The position numbers and the translations under genes are program-made. Below, piece by piece: positions 26,609-35,303 of a stretch of 53,964 bases of DNA (within the stretch, counting starts at the first letter, position 1; every line of letters starts with the position of its first letter). The stretch spans positions 1 through 53,964 of the forward strand of contig CAYUHZ010000001.1 of the NCBI GenBank assembly GCA_964444625.1. Reading direction: 5' to 3'. This DNA comes from CAYUHZ01 sp964444625 (lineage in GTDB: Bacteria > Patescibacteriota > Patescibacteriia > Patescibacteriales > GWC2-42-12). The notes beneath the pieces were generated by a model. That model was given only the letters and a program-made list of their open reading frames with translations. It made no database searches and was not told the origin of the DNA.

Positions 26609-26878
26609 CGAAGTTATCAAGCGAATTCGCCAAGGCTTGATACCCATGGCTAAAGTTTTTTTAATAATCTCTTGGTTTTCTCTAGCTTCGTCCAGAAACT
26701 TTAAAATATCAACCTTTAATCCAAAAATACCATAAACCAATTCCTCGACAGCATAGAGTTGTAATACGTTGGCATAAATCGCCTTGCCTTCCTTAAATAA
26801 ACTCAGCATTTTTTTCTGCTCTTGGCTAAGCCCAAAAAAAGCCAAGAAACAACAAAAGCGATATTCAAAAAGTCCCAT
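26597..26878 (-). CDS. Orphan 93-aa hypothetical protein
   Basis: A 93-residue protein of unknown family. The start MGLFEYRFCCFLAFFGLS is hydrophobic but weak as a signal peptide; the rest looks helical and soluble, with alternating charged residues at about 55-75 and a basic end (KPWRIRLITSGCP). The case for a real gene is its context: a TTGGCA-17-TATATT promoter with TGc extension, a strong Shine-Dalgarno (AGGAGGG, 4 nt before the ATG) and a terminator formed at the stop codon. It runs against its neighbours and splits a glycan locus. Most genes here lack a Shine-Dalgarno, so it may be acquired. Confidence 0.65.
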   Translation of the reverse strand: MGLFEYRFCCFLAFFGLSQEQKKMLSLFKEGKAIYANVLQLYAVEELVYGIFGLKVDILKFLDEARENQEIIKKTLAMGIKPWRIRLITSGCP

Positions 26879-26882
26879 TTTA

Positions 26883-26889
26883 CCCTCCT
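26883..26889 (-). promoter_or_regulatory. Strong Shine-Dalgarno of the 93-aa gene
   Basis: AGGAGGG on the reverse strand, 4 nt before the ATG at 26878. This decides the start and stands out, because neighbouring starts have no such site. Confidence 0.8.
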
Positions 26890-26905
26890 GCGATTATTTT
26901 TAAAA

Positions 26906-26934
26906 AATATAGCATTAAATCTTAAAAATGCCAA
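26906..26934 (-). promoter_or_regulatory. Promoter of the 93-aa gene, overlapping the start of the next forward gene
   Basis: On the reverse strand: TTGGCA (26934-26929), a 17-nt spacer, then TATATT (26911-26906) preceded by TGc. The -35 overlaps the ATG (26928-26930) of the forward O-antigen-ligase-like gene. Transcription should start near 26899, giving a leader of about 20 nt. Confidence 0.65.
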
Positions 26935-28433
26935 TACTTGACTGGAAAAAAATTAGGCTAATATTCCTAATCATAATATTAATTGAACTACTTTCATACG
27001 TTGGGTACTTTTTTACGATTATAAATCAACTTTTATTTTTTATAATAGCGATATTGTTTTTTTTGATTTGTTTAAAAAAAATAGAATATGGATTACTCAT
27101 TATTTTTGCTGAATTATTCATCGGCTCAAAAGGCTATTTATTCTATTTTGAAAATGATAATTTCTTCATCTCCATTCGGATAGCTTGTTTTTTAATTTTT
27201 GCAATACTATGGTTAGGAAAAAATGTCGTTAATCTTTCAGCTTTTAAATTATTTTTCACTTCACTCAAAACTAGTAAATATTTCTATTATTATCTTGTTT
27301 TATTTTTATCTATAAGCTGGGGTGTTATTAACGGTTTGCTAAACTATAACGGATTTAACAATATTTTTTTTGATGCTAACGGCTGGCTGTTTTTCTTTTT
27401 ATTACTGCCGGCTTACCAGTTATTACACAACAAAAAAACTCAAACCGATTTTGCCAATTTATTCCTAGCGGCTCTGGGTTGGTTGGTGCTAAAAACTTTT
27501 CTCCTGTTGTTTATATTTTCGCATGATGCTAATGGATTCTTTTCTTATTTTATTTACCGTTGGGTCAGGGAGAGCGGAGTAGGGGAGATAACTCAAATTA
27601 CCCATGGTTTCTACCGAATTTTTATCCAGTCGCAAATTTTTCTAATTTTTGCCTTTTTTCTATCCCTTTTTAAAGCAATTAATGATTTAGAAATTAGTTG
27701 GACAAAAAATATCAATCGAAATTTTTTATTTGGTCTTGTGTTTGCTTCTAGTTGTTTGGCGGTTTTGCTGATTAGTTTTTCCCGTAGTTTTTGGCTCGGT
27801 CTAATAGGCGCTATTTTTGCGGTATTTATATTCTTTATATCCAAGAATAATTATCGCCAGCAGATATTAAAAATTGTTATTCTCACTTTATCTATTTTTT
27901 CCATCGGTCTTTTTTTATTGATCTTTACTGTTAAATTTCCCTATCCAAAGACCAATCTGGATATTAACGCCGGTTATTTGCTGCAGCAAAGAGCGACTCA
28001 ATTCTCGGATGAGGCCGGTGCTGCCTCTCGTTGGCAACTCCTACCACCTTTGCTGAAAAAAAATCTACAAAACCCGATTTTAGGGCATGGTTTTGGATCT
28101 ACCGTCAGTTACCAAACGCGAGATCCTAGAATATTAGAGAATAATCCAAGCGGATTTTATACTACTTACTCATTTGAATGGGGCTGGTTAGACATCTGGC
28201 TAAAACTCGGCTTAATCGGTTTATTGTCTTATCTTGCCTTATGTTGCAAAATTATCTACGATTATTTAAAATCTGGTTGGCAAGATGGCAACTGGTTTTA
28301 TTTATCGCTTGGATTTAGTCTTTTAGCTGTTGTCGGTATCCACAATTTCAGCCCTTATCTAAACCACCCGCTTGGAATCAGTTGTTTGATTTTATTAACT
28401 ATTTTTTTAGAAAAACCAGTAAACAGACTATAA
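26928..28433 (+). CDS. O-antigen ligase/polymerase-like (Wzy_C) membrane protein
   Basis: A 501-residue protein with about 12 hydrophobic helices. The Wzy_C pattern is visible: FSRSFWLGLIGAIFAVF in a central helix, then a large external loop with a GHGFGSTVSY segment and a following conserved helix (GWLDIWLKLGLIGLLSY). Such proteins join exported lipid-linked glycans, either polymerising them or ligating them to an acceptor. A second protein of the same type lies at 46471. The ATG overlaps the -35 box of the reverse 93-aa gene, so transcription of the two may interfere. Confidence 0.85.
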   Translation: MPILDWKKIRLIFLIIILIELLSYVGYFFTIINQLLFFIIAILFFLICLKKIEYGLLIIFAELFIGSKGYLFYFENDNFFISIRIACFLIFAILWLGKNVVNLSAFKLFFTSLKTSKYFYYYLVLFLSISWGVINGLLNYNGFNNIFFDANGWLFFFLLLPAYQLLHNKKTQTDFANLFLAALGWLVLKTFLLLFIFSHDANGFFSYFIYRWVRESGVGEITQITHGFYRIFIQSQIFLIFAFFLSLFKAINDLEISWTKNINRNFLFGLVFASSCLAVLLISFSRSFWLGLIGAIFAVFIFFISKNNYRQQILKIVILTLSIFSIGLFLLIFTVKFPYPKTNLDINAGYLLQQRATQFSDEAGAASRWQLLPPLLKKNLQNPILGHGFGSTVSYQTRDPRILENNPSGFYTTYSFEWGWLDIWLKLGLIGLLSYLALCCKIIYDYLKSGWQDGNWFYLSLGFSLLAVVGIHNFSPYLNHPLGISCLILLTIFLEKPVNRL

Positions 28434-28453
28434 AAGTTATCCCCAAAAAAAGC

Positions 28454-28482
28454 TTGCTTTTATTTCTCCGTTTGTGTATATT
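28454..28482 (+). promoter_or_regulatory. Probable promoter of greA
   Basis: TTGCTT (28454-28459), a 17-nt spacer, TATATT (28477-28482). The predicted leader is about 27 nt. A TATAAT at 28506-28511 is an alternative, but it would start transcription at or inside the ATG. Confidence 0.45.
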
Positions 28483-28515
28483 TTATGTTATGTAAAATAA
28501 ACAATTATAATAAAT

Positions 28516-28971
28516 ATGACAGAGCAAATAATATCCCAGGAAGGATATGAAAAATTAAAAAAAGAATTAGATCATTTAACAAAAGTTAAACGCCTAGAAA
28601 TCGCTCAGAGGATAGAAAGAGCTAAGGAGCTTGGAGATTTAAGCGAAAACGCCGAGTACGCTGAAGCCAAAGAAGAGCAGGCTTTCAATGAAGGCAGAGT
28701 TATAGAAATAGCTTCAATCCTAAAAAACGTAACAATCGTCGGCCAAACAAACGGTCATGAAATAGGCATGGGTTCTACGATTATGGTAAAAAGCAACGGT
28801 GTTGAAAAAACTTATACCATAGTCAGCTTCAACGAAGCTGACCCAGGTTCCGGCAAAATATCGAACGAATCTCCATTGGGGCTAGCTTTTCTTGGTAGGA
28901 AAAAGGGGGATAAGGTAAATATTAACACCCCCAGAGGCATAGTGGAATACCAAATACTAAAAATTGAATAA
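28516..28971 (+). CDS. greA: Transcription elongation factor GreA
   Basis: A 151-residue factor that rescues backtracked RNA polymerase by stimulating transcript cleavage. The N-terminal coiled coil carries the tip acidic residues in GDLSENAEYAEAKEEQAF, and the C-terminal FKBP-like domain is recognisable in the stretch ending ISNESPLGLAFLGRKKGD. It is slightly shorter than E. coli GreA (158). It is monocistronic, with its own promoter and a hairpin terminator. Confidence 0.96.
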   Translation: MTEQIISQEGYEKLKKELDHLTKVKRLEIAQRIERAKELGDLSENAEYAEAKEEQAFNEGRVIEIASILKNVTIVGQTNGHEIGMGSTIMVKSNGVEKTYTIVSFNEADPGSGKISNESPLGLAFLGRKKGDKVNINTPRGIVEYQILKIE

Positions 28972-28988
28972 TATACAATTTAAAGGAT

Positions 28989-29016
28989 AAAAGGACGGTT
29001 ATACGACCGCCTTTTT
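28989..29016 (+). terminator. Intrinsic terminator after greA
   Basis: AAAAGGACGGT, loop TATACG, ACCGCCTTTTT: a 10-bp stem with one bulged A, with the T-tract running on from the right arm. It separates greA from lysS. Confidence 0.8.
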
Positions 29017-29040
29017 ATTTTTATTTTATTGTTTATATCT

Positions 29041-29069
29041 TTGACTTTATAGCCAAAATAGGCTAAAAT
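29041..29069 (+). promoter_or_regulatory. Promoter of the lysS operon
   Basis: TTGACT (29041-29046), a 17-nt spacer and TAAAAT (29064-29069). The expected start near 29076 leaves a leader of about 31 nt before lysS. Confidence 0.65.
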
Positions 29070-29106
29070 AATACCAGATTACCTAATATTAAAATTTGAC
29101 TAAATA

Positions 29107-30567
29107 ATGGAAAAAAATACTAACGAACGCCAAGAGCGTCTAAAAAAACTATCACTGCTAAGGGCAAAGAGGATTGACCCCTATCCTGCCAGCACATCGC
29201 GCGATTATTTGATTGGAAAAGTAATATCTGATTTTGAAAGTCTGGTTGACGCCAAAGAAATAACAATCGCTGGCAGGTTGCGCAATCTCCGTTCTCATGG
29301 AAATCTTTATTTTGTTGATTTGCATGACGATACGGGAAAAATTCAACTTGCCCTTTCCAAAAAAACGGTTGGCGCTGAGGATTTTAAAACATTTGCTGAT
29401 TTAATTGATGTCGGCGATTTTATTGAGGCTAATGGAACTTGCTTTGTTACTCATCGCGGAGAAAAAAGTTTAAATGTTAAAACTTGGAAAATATTGGCCA
29501 AAGCTATTAAACCATTGCCTGAGAAATGGCATGGACTCCAAGACGAAGAAGAAAAATTAAGAAAAAGATACTTAGATATATTATTCAACCAAGAGGTAAA
29601 AGAAATGTTTATCAAGCGAGCTAAGTTCTGGCAAGCTATTCGCGAATTTCTTATCGAACAAGGATTTCTCGAGGTTGAAACTCCGATTTTAGAAAATTCT
29701 ACCGGCGGAGCTGATGCCAAACCATTTATCACCCATCATAACGCGCTTAATCTTGATGTTTTTTTACGAATTTCCATGGGCGAATTATGGCAAAAAAGGC
29801 TGATGGTCGCAGGCTTTGAAAAAACTTTTGAAATCGGTCGGCAATTCAGAAACGAAGGCATGGATTCGGAACACTTGCAAGACTATACGCAAATGGAGTT
29901 TTATTGGGCTTACGCTGATTACCGCTCGGGGATGAAATTGGTTCAAGATTTGTTCAAGCACGTAGCTCAAGAAACTTTTGGCACGATGCAATTTAACATC
30001 GGAAAATTCCAAGTTGATCTTGATCAAGACTGGAAAGAATATGATTATTGCGCCACTATCAAACAATATACCGGAGCTGATATTCTTTCAGCAGACCTAT
30101 CAACTATTGAGGCCAAACTGCGAGATCTGAAAATTGAATATGATAGCAAGGGATTCAATCTAACGCGAGGTATTGATAATCTTTGGAAATATTGCCGCAA
30201 GCAGTTATCGGGACCGGGATTTTTGATTAACGAGCCTTTGGCCGTATCTCCTTTGGCTAAAAAATTGACGACCAACCAAAGCTTAACACAACGATTTCAT
30301 GTTATCATTGCCGGATCAGAATTAGGCAACGGTTATAGCGAACTTAACGACCCGGAAGACCAAGCCAACCGTTTTCAACAACAAGCCGAACTTCGTGAAG
30401 CGGGCGACGAGGAAGCTCAAATGAACGACCGAGATTTCGTGGAGGCATTAGAATACGGCATGCCGCCGGTCTGCGGTTTCGGGATGTCAGAACGAGTATT
30501 TGCTTTTTTGATGAATAAAAACATCAGAGAATGCCAAATATTCCCCCTAATGAAACCAAAAAATTAA
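29107..30567 (+). CDS. lysS: Lysyl-tRNA synthetase, class II
   Basis: A 486-residue class IIb synthetase. The N-terminal OB fold for the anticodon (ITIAGRLRNLRSHGNLYFVDL) is followed by the catalytic domain with motif 2 (FRNEGMDSEHLQDYTQMEF) and motif 3 (CGFGMSERVFAFLM), ending IFPLMKPKN. All motif arginines that bind ATP are present. The broken nucleotidyltransferase follows after 1 nt and then serS, so lysS heads a run that may reach ftsQ at 35092. Confidence 0.95.
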   Translation: MEKNTNERQERLKKLSLLRAKRIDPYPASTSRDYLIGKVISDFESLVDAKEITIAGRLRNLRSHGNLYFVDLHDDTGKIQLALSKKTVGAEDFKTFADLIDVGDFIEANGTCFVTHRGEKSLNVKTWKILAKAIKPLPEKWHGLQDEEEKLRKRYLDILFNQEVKEMFIKRAKFWQAIREFLIEQGFLEVETPILENSTGGADAKPFITHHNALNLDVFLRISMGELWQKRLMVAGFEKTFEIGRQFRNEGMDSEHLQDYTQMEFYWAYADYRSGMKLVQDLFKHVAQETFGTMQFNIGKFQVDLDQDWKEYDYCATIKQYTGADILSADLSTIEAKLRDLKIEYDSKGFNLTRGIDNLWKYCRKQLSGPGFLINEPLAVSPLAKKLTTNQSLTQRFHVIIAGSELGNGYSELNDPEDQANRFQQQAELREAGDEEAQMNDRDFVEALEYGMPPVCGFGMSERVFAFLMNKNIRECQIFPLMKPKN

Positions 30568-30568
30568 T

Positions 30569-30985
30569 ATGAAAAAAGTAGTGGTTTTTGGCACATTTGA
30601 TTTGCTGCACCAAGGTCATAAATTTTTTTTAACTCAAGCAAAAAAATATGGTGATTGCTTGGTGGTGATGGTCGCTCGCGACCGAACAGTAAAATTGCTA
30701 TAAGCCAAGTTGCCAACGATCAAAGAATATGAACGAGTAAAACAAGTCAAAGACACTCTAATTCCTAACGATGTTGTTCTCGGTAATTTGTCTAACAAGT
30801 TTTTCGTTATCGCAAAATTTCGTCCAGATATAATCTGTCTCGGCTATGATCGGTATTTTTTTACTCACAAACTCGAAAGAAAATTGAAAGAATTAGAACT
30901 GGCAGACACTAAGATTATTCGACTTAAGCCTTACAAGCCCGCAATTTATAAATCATCAATATTAAAGGCTAATATAATACAATAA
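30569..30985 (+). pseudogene. Cytidylyltransferase-family nucleotidyltransferase with in-frame stop
   Basis: A single reading frame of 139 codons interrupted by TAA at 30701-30703. The first part (44 codons) has the family start MKKVVVFGTFDLLHQGHKFF with the ATP-binding HxGH motif (HQGH) and ends VARDRTVKLL. After the stop the same frame continues with the expected rest of the fold (PTIKEYERVKQVKDTLIPND, then FRPDIICLGYDRY) to the stop just before serS. Intact relatives transfer CMP or AMP to phosphorylated small molecules (glycerol-3-phosphate, FMN). The lack of other damage suggests a recent nonsense mutation, a sequence error or readthrough. A TTG at 30710 could start the second part alone, but that would lack the active site. 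Confidence 0.8.
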
Positions 30986-30986
30986 T

Positions 30987-32264
30987 ATGATAGATTTAAA
31001 ATTTATCCGCAATAATAAAGAACTAGTTCAGCAAAATTGTCTTAATCGTCTGGCAAAAATCAATATTGATGAAGTTCTTGAACTTGACCAAAAAATCAGA
31101 GATCAAGAAACAAAAATTGAAAAGTTAAGAGCCGAACGCAACGCACAATCCAGGACCAAACCCTCGCCGGATGTGATACAATCGATGAAAAGACTAGGTG
31201 ATGAAATATTAAAACTCGAAGCTGATTTAATAGTTCCTGCAAGTGAGTTAAAATGTTTATTGCTGGCGATTCCGAATTTAACTCATCCTGAAGTTAAAAT
31301 CAGCCAAGACGAAAACGATAATCCGGTAATCTTTACCTATGGACAACCGACTAAATTTGACTTTCCACCGCTTGACCATGTGGAAATCGCCGAAAAATTG
31401 GATTTAATTGACTTCGACCGAGCGACCAAGGTAAGCGGAGCAAAATTTTACTATTTTAAAAATGATCTAGCATTATTGGAATTTGCCCTGATCCAATACG
31501 CCTTGGCTATAGCAGTCAAGCGAGGATTTGTGCCGATGACTACTCCTGATTTGGCACAAAAAAAAATATTAGAAGGGCTGGGATTCAATCCCAGAGGCGA
31601 AGCTACCCAGATCTATAACCTGGAAAATACCGACTTGAGCCTGATCGGTACCGCTGAAATTACATTAGGCGGGTATCATTCAGACGAAATATTAGCAGAA
31701 GAAGAGTTGCCTAAAAAATACGTAGCAGTATCTCATTGTTTTCGCACTGAAGCAGGTGCTTACTCCAAATTTTCCAAAGGAATCTTCCGAGTCCATCAGT
31801 TTACCAAAATAGAAATGTTTCAATACACCACACCGGAAAATTCCGAACAAGCGCACCAAGAAATTTTAGAAATTGAAAAAGAAATTTTTATGGGACTGAA
31901 TATTCCATTCAGAGTAGTCGATCATTGTACGGCAGATCTGGGCTGTCCCTCTTATCGGACTTATGATCTGGAAGCCTGGATGCCAGGAAAGCCCAACAAA
32001 GAAGGTGATTTGGGCGATTGGGCTGAAATAACCTCAACTTCAAATTGCACCGATTATCAAGCTAGAGGGCTAAATATAAAATACAAAACCAAAGCGGGCA
32101 AGAAGGATTACCTCCATACCTTGAACGGTACAGCAATTGCCGTCACCAGAGCTTTAATTGCAATAATAGAAAATTTCCAGCAAGCTGGTGGTTCAATTAT
32201 AATCCCAGAAATACTAAAGAAGTATTTGCCTGAAAATACTATCTTCATAAAAAGATCCTCTTAA
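30987..32264 (+). CDS. serS: Seryl-tRNA synthetase
   Basis: A 425-residue class II synthetase. The N-terminal arm (about residues 25-105) is a long coiled coil that grips the tRNA-Ser variable arm. The serine-binding TAE motif is in GTAEITLGGYH, motif 2 is in FRTEAGAYSKFSKGIFRVHQ, and motif 3 precedes the conserved end GSIIIPEILKKYLPENTIF. Length is normal. It begins 1 nt after the broken nucleotidyltransferase, with no Shine-Dalgarno. Confidence 0.96.
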   Translation: MIDLKFIRNNKELVQQNCLNRLAKINIDEVLELDQKIRDQETKIEKLRAERNAQSRTKPSPDVIQSMKRLGDEILKLEADLIVPASELKCLLLAIPNLTHPEVKISQDENDNPVIFTYGQPTKFDFPPLDHVEIAEKLDLIDFDRATKVSGAKFYYFKNDLALLEFALIQYALAIAVKRGFVPMTTPDLAQKKILEGLGFNPRGEATQIYNLENTDLSLIGTAEITLGGYHSDEILAEEELPKKYVAVSHCFRTEAGAYSKFSKGIFRVHQFTKIEMFQYTTPENSEQAHQEILEIEKEIFMGLNIPFRVVDHCTADLGCPSYRTYDLEAWMPGKPNKEGDLGDWAEITSTSNCTDYQARGLNIKYKTKAGKKDYLHTLNGTAIAVTRALIAIIENFQQAGGSIIIPEILKKYLPENTIFIKRSS

Positions 32265-32274
32265 ATACCATAAA

Positions 32275-33432
32275 ATGTTTGAACGTACAAGAAATCTACA
32301 ACTTAGCCCAATCAAACAAATTGAGCTTAGGGCTGCTTGTTATACCAATGTTATTTCATTAGCTCAAGGAATTCCCAGTTTTGATACTCCCAATTGTATT
32401 AAAAAAAGGGCAGAAAACGCTCTGAAAAGGGGAGTCGTGGCAAAATACTCTCTTTCACCCGGCTTGCCAGAATTAAGAGAATTGATAGAGCTTTCACTTG
32501 CGAAAGAAAACATCTATTATGATTGGCGCCAGGAGATTATTGTCACTGCCGGATCGATTGAAGCTATTACCGCTGGTCTGCTGACGATTACCGTTCCGGG
32601 AGACGAGGTGATTATCCCTAATCCAACTTATGCCAGCTATCAGGAAATAATTAAATTAGCTGGTTGTCAGCCGATTTTTTGCCCTTTAAACGAAAACGAT
32701 AATTGGTCATTTAATCTGGAAAGTCTATCAAATAAAATCAGCTCAAAAACCAAGGCAATTATTATCGCCAACCCCAACAACCCGACCGGTACTGTCTTTT
32801 CTCGCGAGCAGCTAATCAAACTTGGTGATCTGGCGATAACCCACAATTTTATCATTATAACCGATGAAGTTTACAAAGATTTTATTTTTGGCCAGAATGT
32901 TTTCTTTTCTTTAGCTGAAATGCCCAAATATCGACAAAACTTAATTCGTGTTTTTTCTTTTTCCAAAGCCTATGCTATGACCGGATGGCGGGTCGGCTAC
33001 CTTGCCAGCGATCAAGCCATCATTTCAGAAATCTTAAAAATTCATGATGCTCTGGTTACTTGCGCGCCTGTTATATCGCAATATGCTGCCATGGGAGCTT
33101 TGGAAATGGGCGATGATGAAATAGTTAAATTTAAAAAAATTTATCAAAAAAGGAAACAGTTAATTTGCCAACTGCTTGATCAACAAAAAGATTTTTTTAC
33201 CTATTCCGAACCTCAGGGAGCTTATTTTGTTTTTCCCAGATTCCTCAAGCCAAATCTATCTTCATGGGATTTATGCCTTGATTTGATAGAAAAAATACAA
33301 GTAGCTCTGGTCCACGGATCCGCTTTCGGACCCAATGGCGAAGCTCATTTAAGGTTTAATTTCGGTCGGTCGGAAAAAGACATTACTGAAGCTATGGCCA
33401 GAATGAAAATATATTTTCAAAAAAACTCATGA
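32275..33432 (+). CDS. PLP-dependent class I/II aminotransferase
   Basis: A 385-residue fold-type I aminotransferase resembling aspartate or aromatic aminotransferases. The PLP lysine is in FSFSKAYAMTGWRVGYLAS, the cofactor aspartate is in ITDEVYKDF, and NPNNPTGTVFS holds the substrate/PLP-contacting asparagine. The C-terminal arginine that binds the substrate carboxylate is in HLRFNFGRSEKD. The amino donor is not predictable, and I see no linked amino-acid pathway. It overlaps the next gene by 4 nt (ATGA). Confidence 0.88.
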   Translation: MFERTRNLQLSPIKQIELRAACYTNVISLAQGIPSFDTPNCIKKRAENALKRGVVAKYSLSPGLPELRELIELSLAKENIYYDWRQEIIVTAGSIEAITAGLLTITVPGDEVIIPNPTYASYQEIIKLAGCQPIFCPLNENDNWSFNLESLSNKISSKTKAIIIANPNNPTGTVFSREQLIKLGDLAITHNFIIITDEVYKDFIFGQNVFFSLAEMPKYRQNLIRVFSFSKAYAMTGWRVGYLASDQAIISEILKIHDALVTCAPVISQYAAMGALEMGDDEIVKFKKIYQKRKQLICQLLDQQKDFFTYSEPQGAYFVFPRFLKPNLSSWDLCLDLIEKIQVALVHGSAFGPNGEAHLRFNFGRSEKDITEAMARMKIYFQKNS

Positions 33433-34217
33433 AGAAAGTAGTAAAATTTTTCGTAAAACATTACTTGCGCTTACTAAGTAAAGCTCTTATTTTTATCCAT
33501 CGTCCATTTGTTATCGCTATTGCCGGCAGTACCAATAAAACATTTGCCAAGGAAGCCATCAACCGTAATTTGCACTCCTTGAAATATGTAGTTCGTTCAA
33601 ACCCCAAGAGTTTTAATACTGAATTCGGCTTGCCTTTAGCGATTTTAAACCTGCCCAGCGGTTACGGTTCCATATCGGCTTGGATAAAAATCATGTTTGA
33701 GGCAACCGGCAGATTGTTTAATACAAATTTCCCCAAATTGCTAGTGTTAGAGTTTGGAGTGTCTTTTGCCGGTGATATGAAATACTTACTTTCGATTGTC
33801 AGGCCAAATATAGCGATTATAACTGAAATTACTCAGAGATACCTGGAAAGTTTTAATGATATCGATGAATTAATAGACGAATATCGTCTATTATGCCGTA
33901 CTGTTAATAAAAAGAACTATTTATTGCTAAACTACGATAATATTTGGATAAGGGAATTGTCCGCTGATTCACCATCTCAAGTCTTATATTTCGGGTTAGA
34001 CAAAACATATCAAGGTTTAACCAACAACTGGTGGCAAGGAGAGATTAATGAAAAATCCAACAACGGACAAAAAATTTCCATAAAACACGCCGGCAAGACT
34101 CAATTGATATCCATTAAGGGGCACGGAGCGCACCATGTTTACGCACAAACCATATCTTCTATAGTCGTTGATATTGTAATTAATAATTTTTCCAACTTAA
34201 ACGAATCGCAATCATGA
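33429..34217 (+). CDS. MurF-like truncated Mur-ligase-domain protein
   Basis: A 262-residue protein matching only the central ATPase domain of MurF-type ligases. The stretch NPKSFNTEFGLPLAIL corresponds to the NFNNEIGLPLTLL region of MurF, and LVLEFGVSFAGDMKYLLSIV to its LVLEMG segment. The nucleotide loop reads AGSTNKTFAKEA: the lysine and threonine remain, but the usual Gly before Lys is Asn. The N-terminal UDP-MurNAc domain and C-terminal amino-acid domain are missing (complete MurF is about 450 residues). It is probably not a complete ligase; a binding or regulatory role in wall synthesis is possible. It is coupled by 4-nt overlaps to the aminotransferase and ftsQ. Confidence 0.7.
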   Translation: MKKVVKFFVKHYLRLLSKALIFIHRPFVIAIAGSTNKTFAKEAINRNLHSLKYVVRSNPKSFNTEFGLPLAILNLPSGYGSISAWIKIMFEATGRLFNTNFPKLLVLEFGVSFAGDMKYLLSIVRPNIAIITEITQRYLESFNDIDELIDEYRLLCRTVNKKNYLLLNYDNIWIRELSADSPSQVLYFGLDKTYQGLTNNWWQGEINEKSNNGQKISIKHAGKTQLISIKGHGAHHVYAQTISSIVVDIVINNFSNLNESQS

Positions 34218-35092
34218 TAAGCTCAACGAAAAAATATAAAATAAACAGCTCCAAAAGCTCGAGATTTAATTACTATCGCAAGGATTACCATAACCCGCTT
34301 TTTCCACGTAATAAAAAAAATATATCTGGTTTTTCAGCAAATCTCAATTGGAAAATTAAGCTCATTATATTTATCTTAATCATATTTTCTGGCACAACCT
34401 TTTACTGGCTGTTCTTTTCTGATTATTTTGAAATAAAATACATAAATATTAGCGGAACAAAAAAAATTAGCTTACAAGAAATAAACGATTTAGCTTGGAA
34501 TCAAACCCAAATAAATTTCTTGCTGTTGCTTCCGCAAAAAAATCTAATATCTTTCAATAAAAATCAGTTAAACCAAAAGATTCTTTCCGTTTATAATCTA
34601 AAAAATTTGGAAATTAAAAAAAAACTTCCCGGTACAATAAATGTCAAGTTAACAGAGAAAGATAATTTTGCTGTTTGGCAAGAGGGGAGTAACTTATTTT
34701 TCATTGACAGTGAAGGAGCGATAATCGACACTCTGCTTCCAAACGAGCTCGCCAGCACCACCTATCCGCTTATTTTCAATCGAGGCGATGCCAGGATTAA
34801 AGACAGGCAAGTAGAGCTTGGCAAAGAGGCTCTATATTACATCAATACTCTTAACAATCAATTTAAAATTTATGCCGGTAAAATGGATATCAATAGGTTC
34901 GTGATTGATAATGAAGAAGGCGTAGTAAAAATTAATTTAAAACAAGGGCCAGAATTGATATTCAATACAAAAACTGAAATCGAACGTCAATTAACCAGAT
35001 TAAACGCCTTAATCAGCGAAACGTTCCACGACGATATAAGCAAGATTCTGTATATAAATTTAAAATACGGCGATAAGATTTACTATCAATAA
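34214..35092 (+). CDS. ftsQ: FtsQ/DivIB-type cell division protein
   Basis: A 292-residue bitopic protein: a basic cytoplasmic N-terminus of about 50 residues, one transmembrane helix (about 52-72, IIFILIIFSGTTFYWLFF), then an extracytoplasmic POTRA domain beginning IKYINISGTKKISLQEI and containing KKLPGTINVKLTEKDNFAVW, followed by the FtsQ C-terminal domain. FtsQ links divisome components at the septum. Its place directly after a MurF-like gene recalls the mur/fts cluster of other bacteria, though ftsA and ftsZ do not follow. It is the last gene of the run that begins at lysS. Confidence 0.85.
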   Translation: MISSTKKYKINSSKSSRFNYYRKDYHNPLFPRNKKNISGFSANLNWKIKLIIFILIIFSGTTFYWLFFSDYFEIKYINISGTKKISLQEINDLAWNQTQINFLLLLPQKNLISFNKNQLNQKILSVYNLKNLEIKKKLPGTINVKLTEKDNFAVWQEGSNLFFIDSEGAIIDTLLPNELASTTYPLIFNRGDARIKDRQVELGKEALYYINTLNNQFKIYAGKMDINRFVIDNEEGVVKINLKQGPELIFNTKTEIERQLTRLNALISETFHDDISKILYINLKYGDKIYYQ

Positions 35093-35252
35093 TATTTTAC
35101 GACGCATAACGCTTTTTCAACTATCTGTATTAAAGCAATTACCTTAAAGAATAAGTAGGGCTAATCAACAGACATACTAGGCACGGAATAAGCGCTGTTG
35201 ACGATGAGTTTGAGACTTAAACAGCAATTCAGCGATTATATTACAAACCTGT
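35093..35252. other. Intergenic stretch after ftsQ
   Basis: No ORF or recognised RNA. The only structure seen is a weak GCTGTT/AACAGC pairing around 35190-35230. It lies upstream of the promoter at 35253. Confidence 0.4.
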
Positions 35253-35281
35253 TTGAAATATCTTATCAAAAAGCATATAAT
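35253..35281 (+). promoter_or_regulatory. Promoter of the 52-aa peptide unit
   Basis: TTGAAA (35253-35258), a 17-nt spacer and TATAAT (35276-35281). Transcription should begin near 35288, about 16 nt before the ATG at 35304. Confidence 0.7.
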
Positions 35282-35303
35282 TAAGATATAAAATAAAAAA
35301 CAT

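Noticed and set aside
30710..30985. A separate gene starting at TTG 30710
   Set aside because: It is in the same frame as the upstream 44-codon piece and continues the same domain without its active site, so it is the tail of the broken nucleotidyltransferase.
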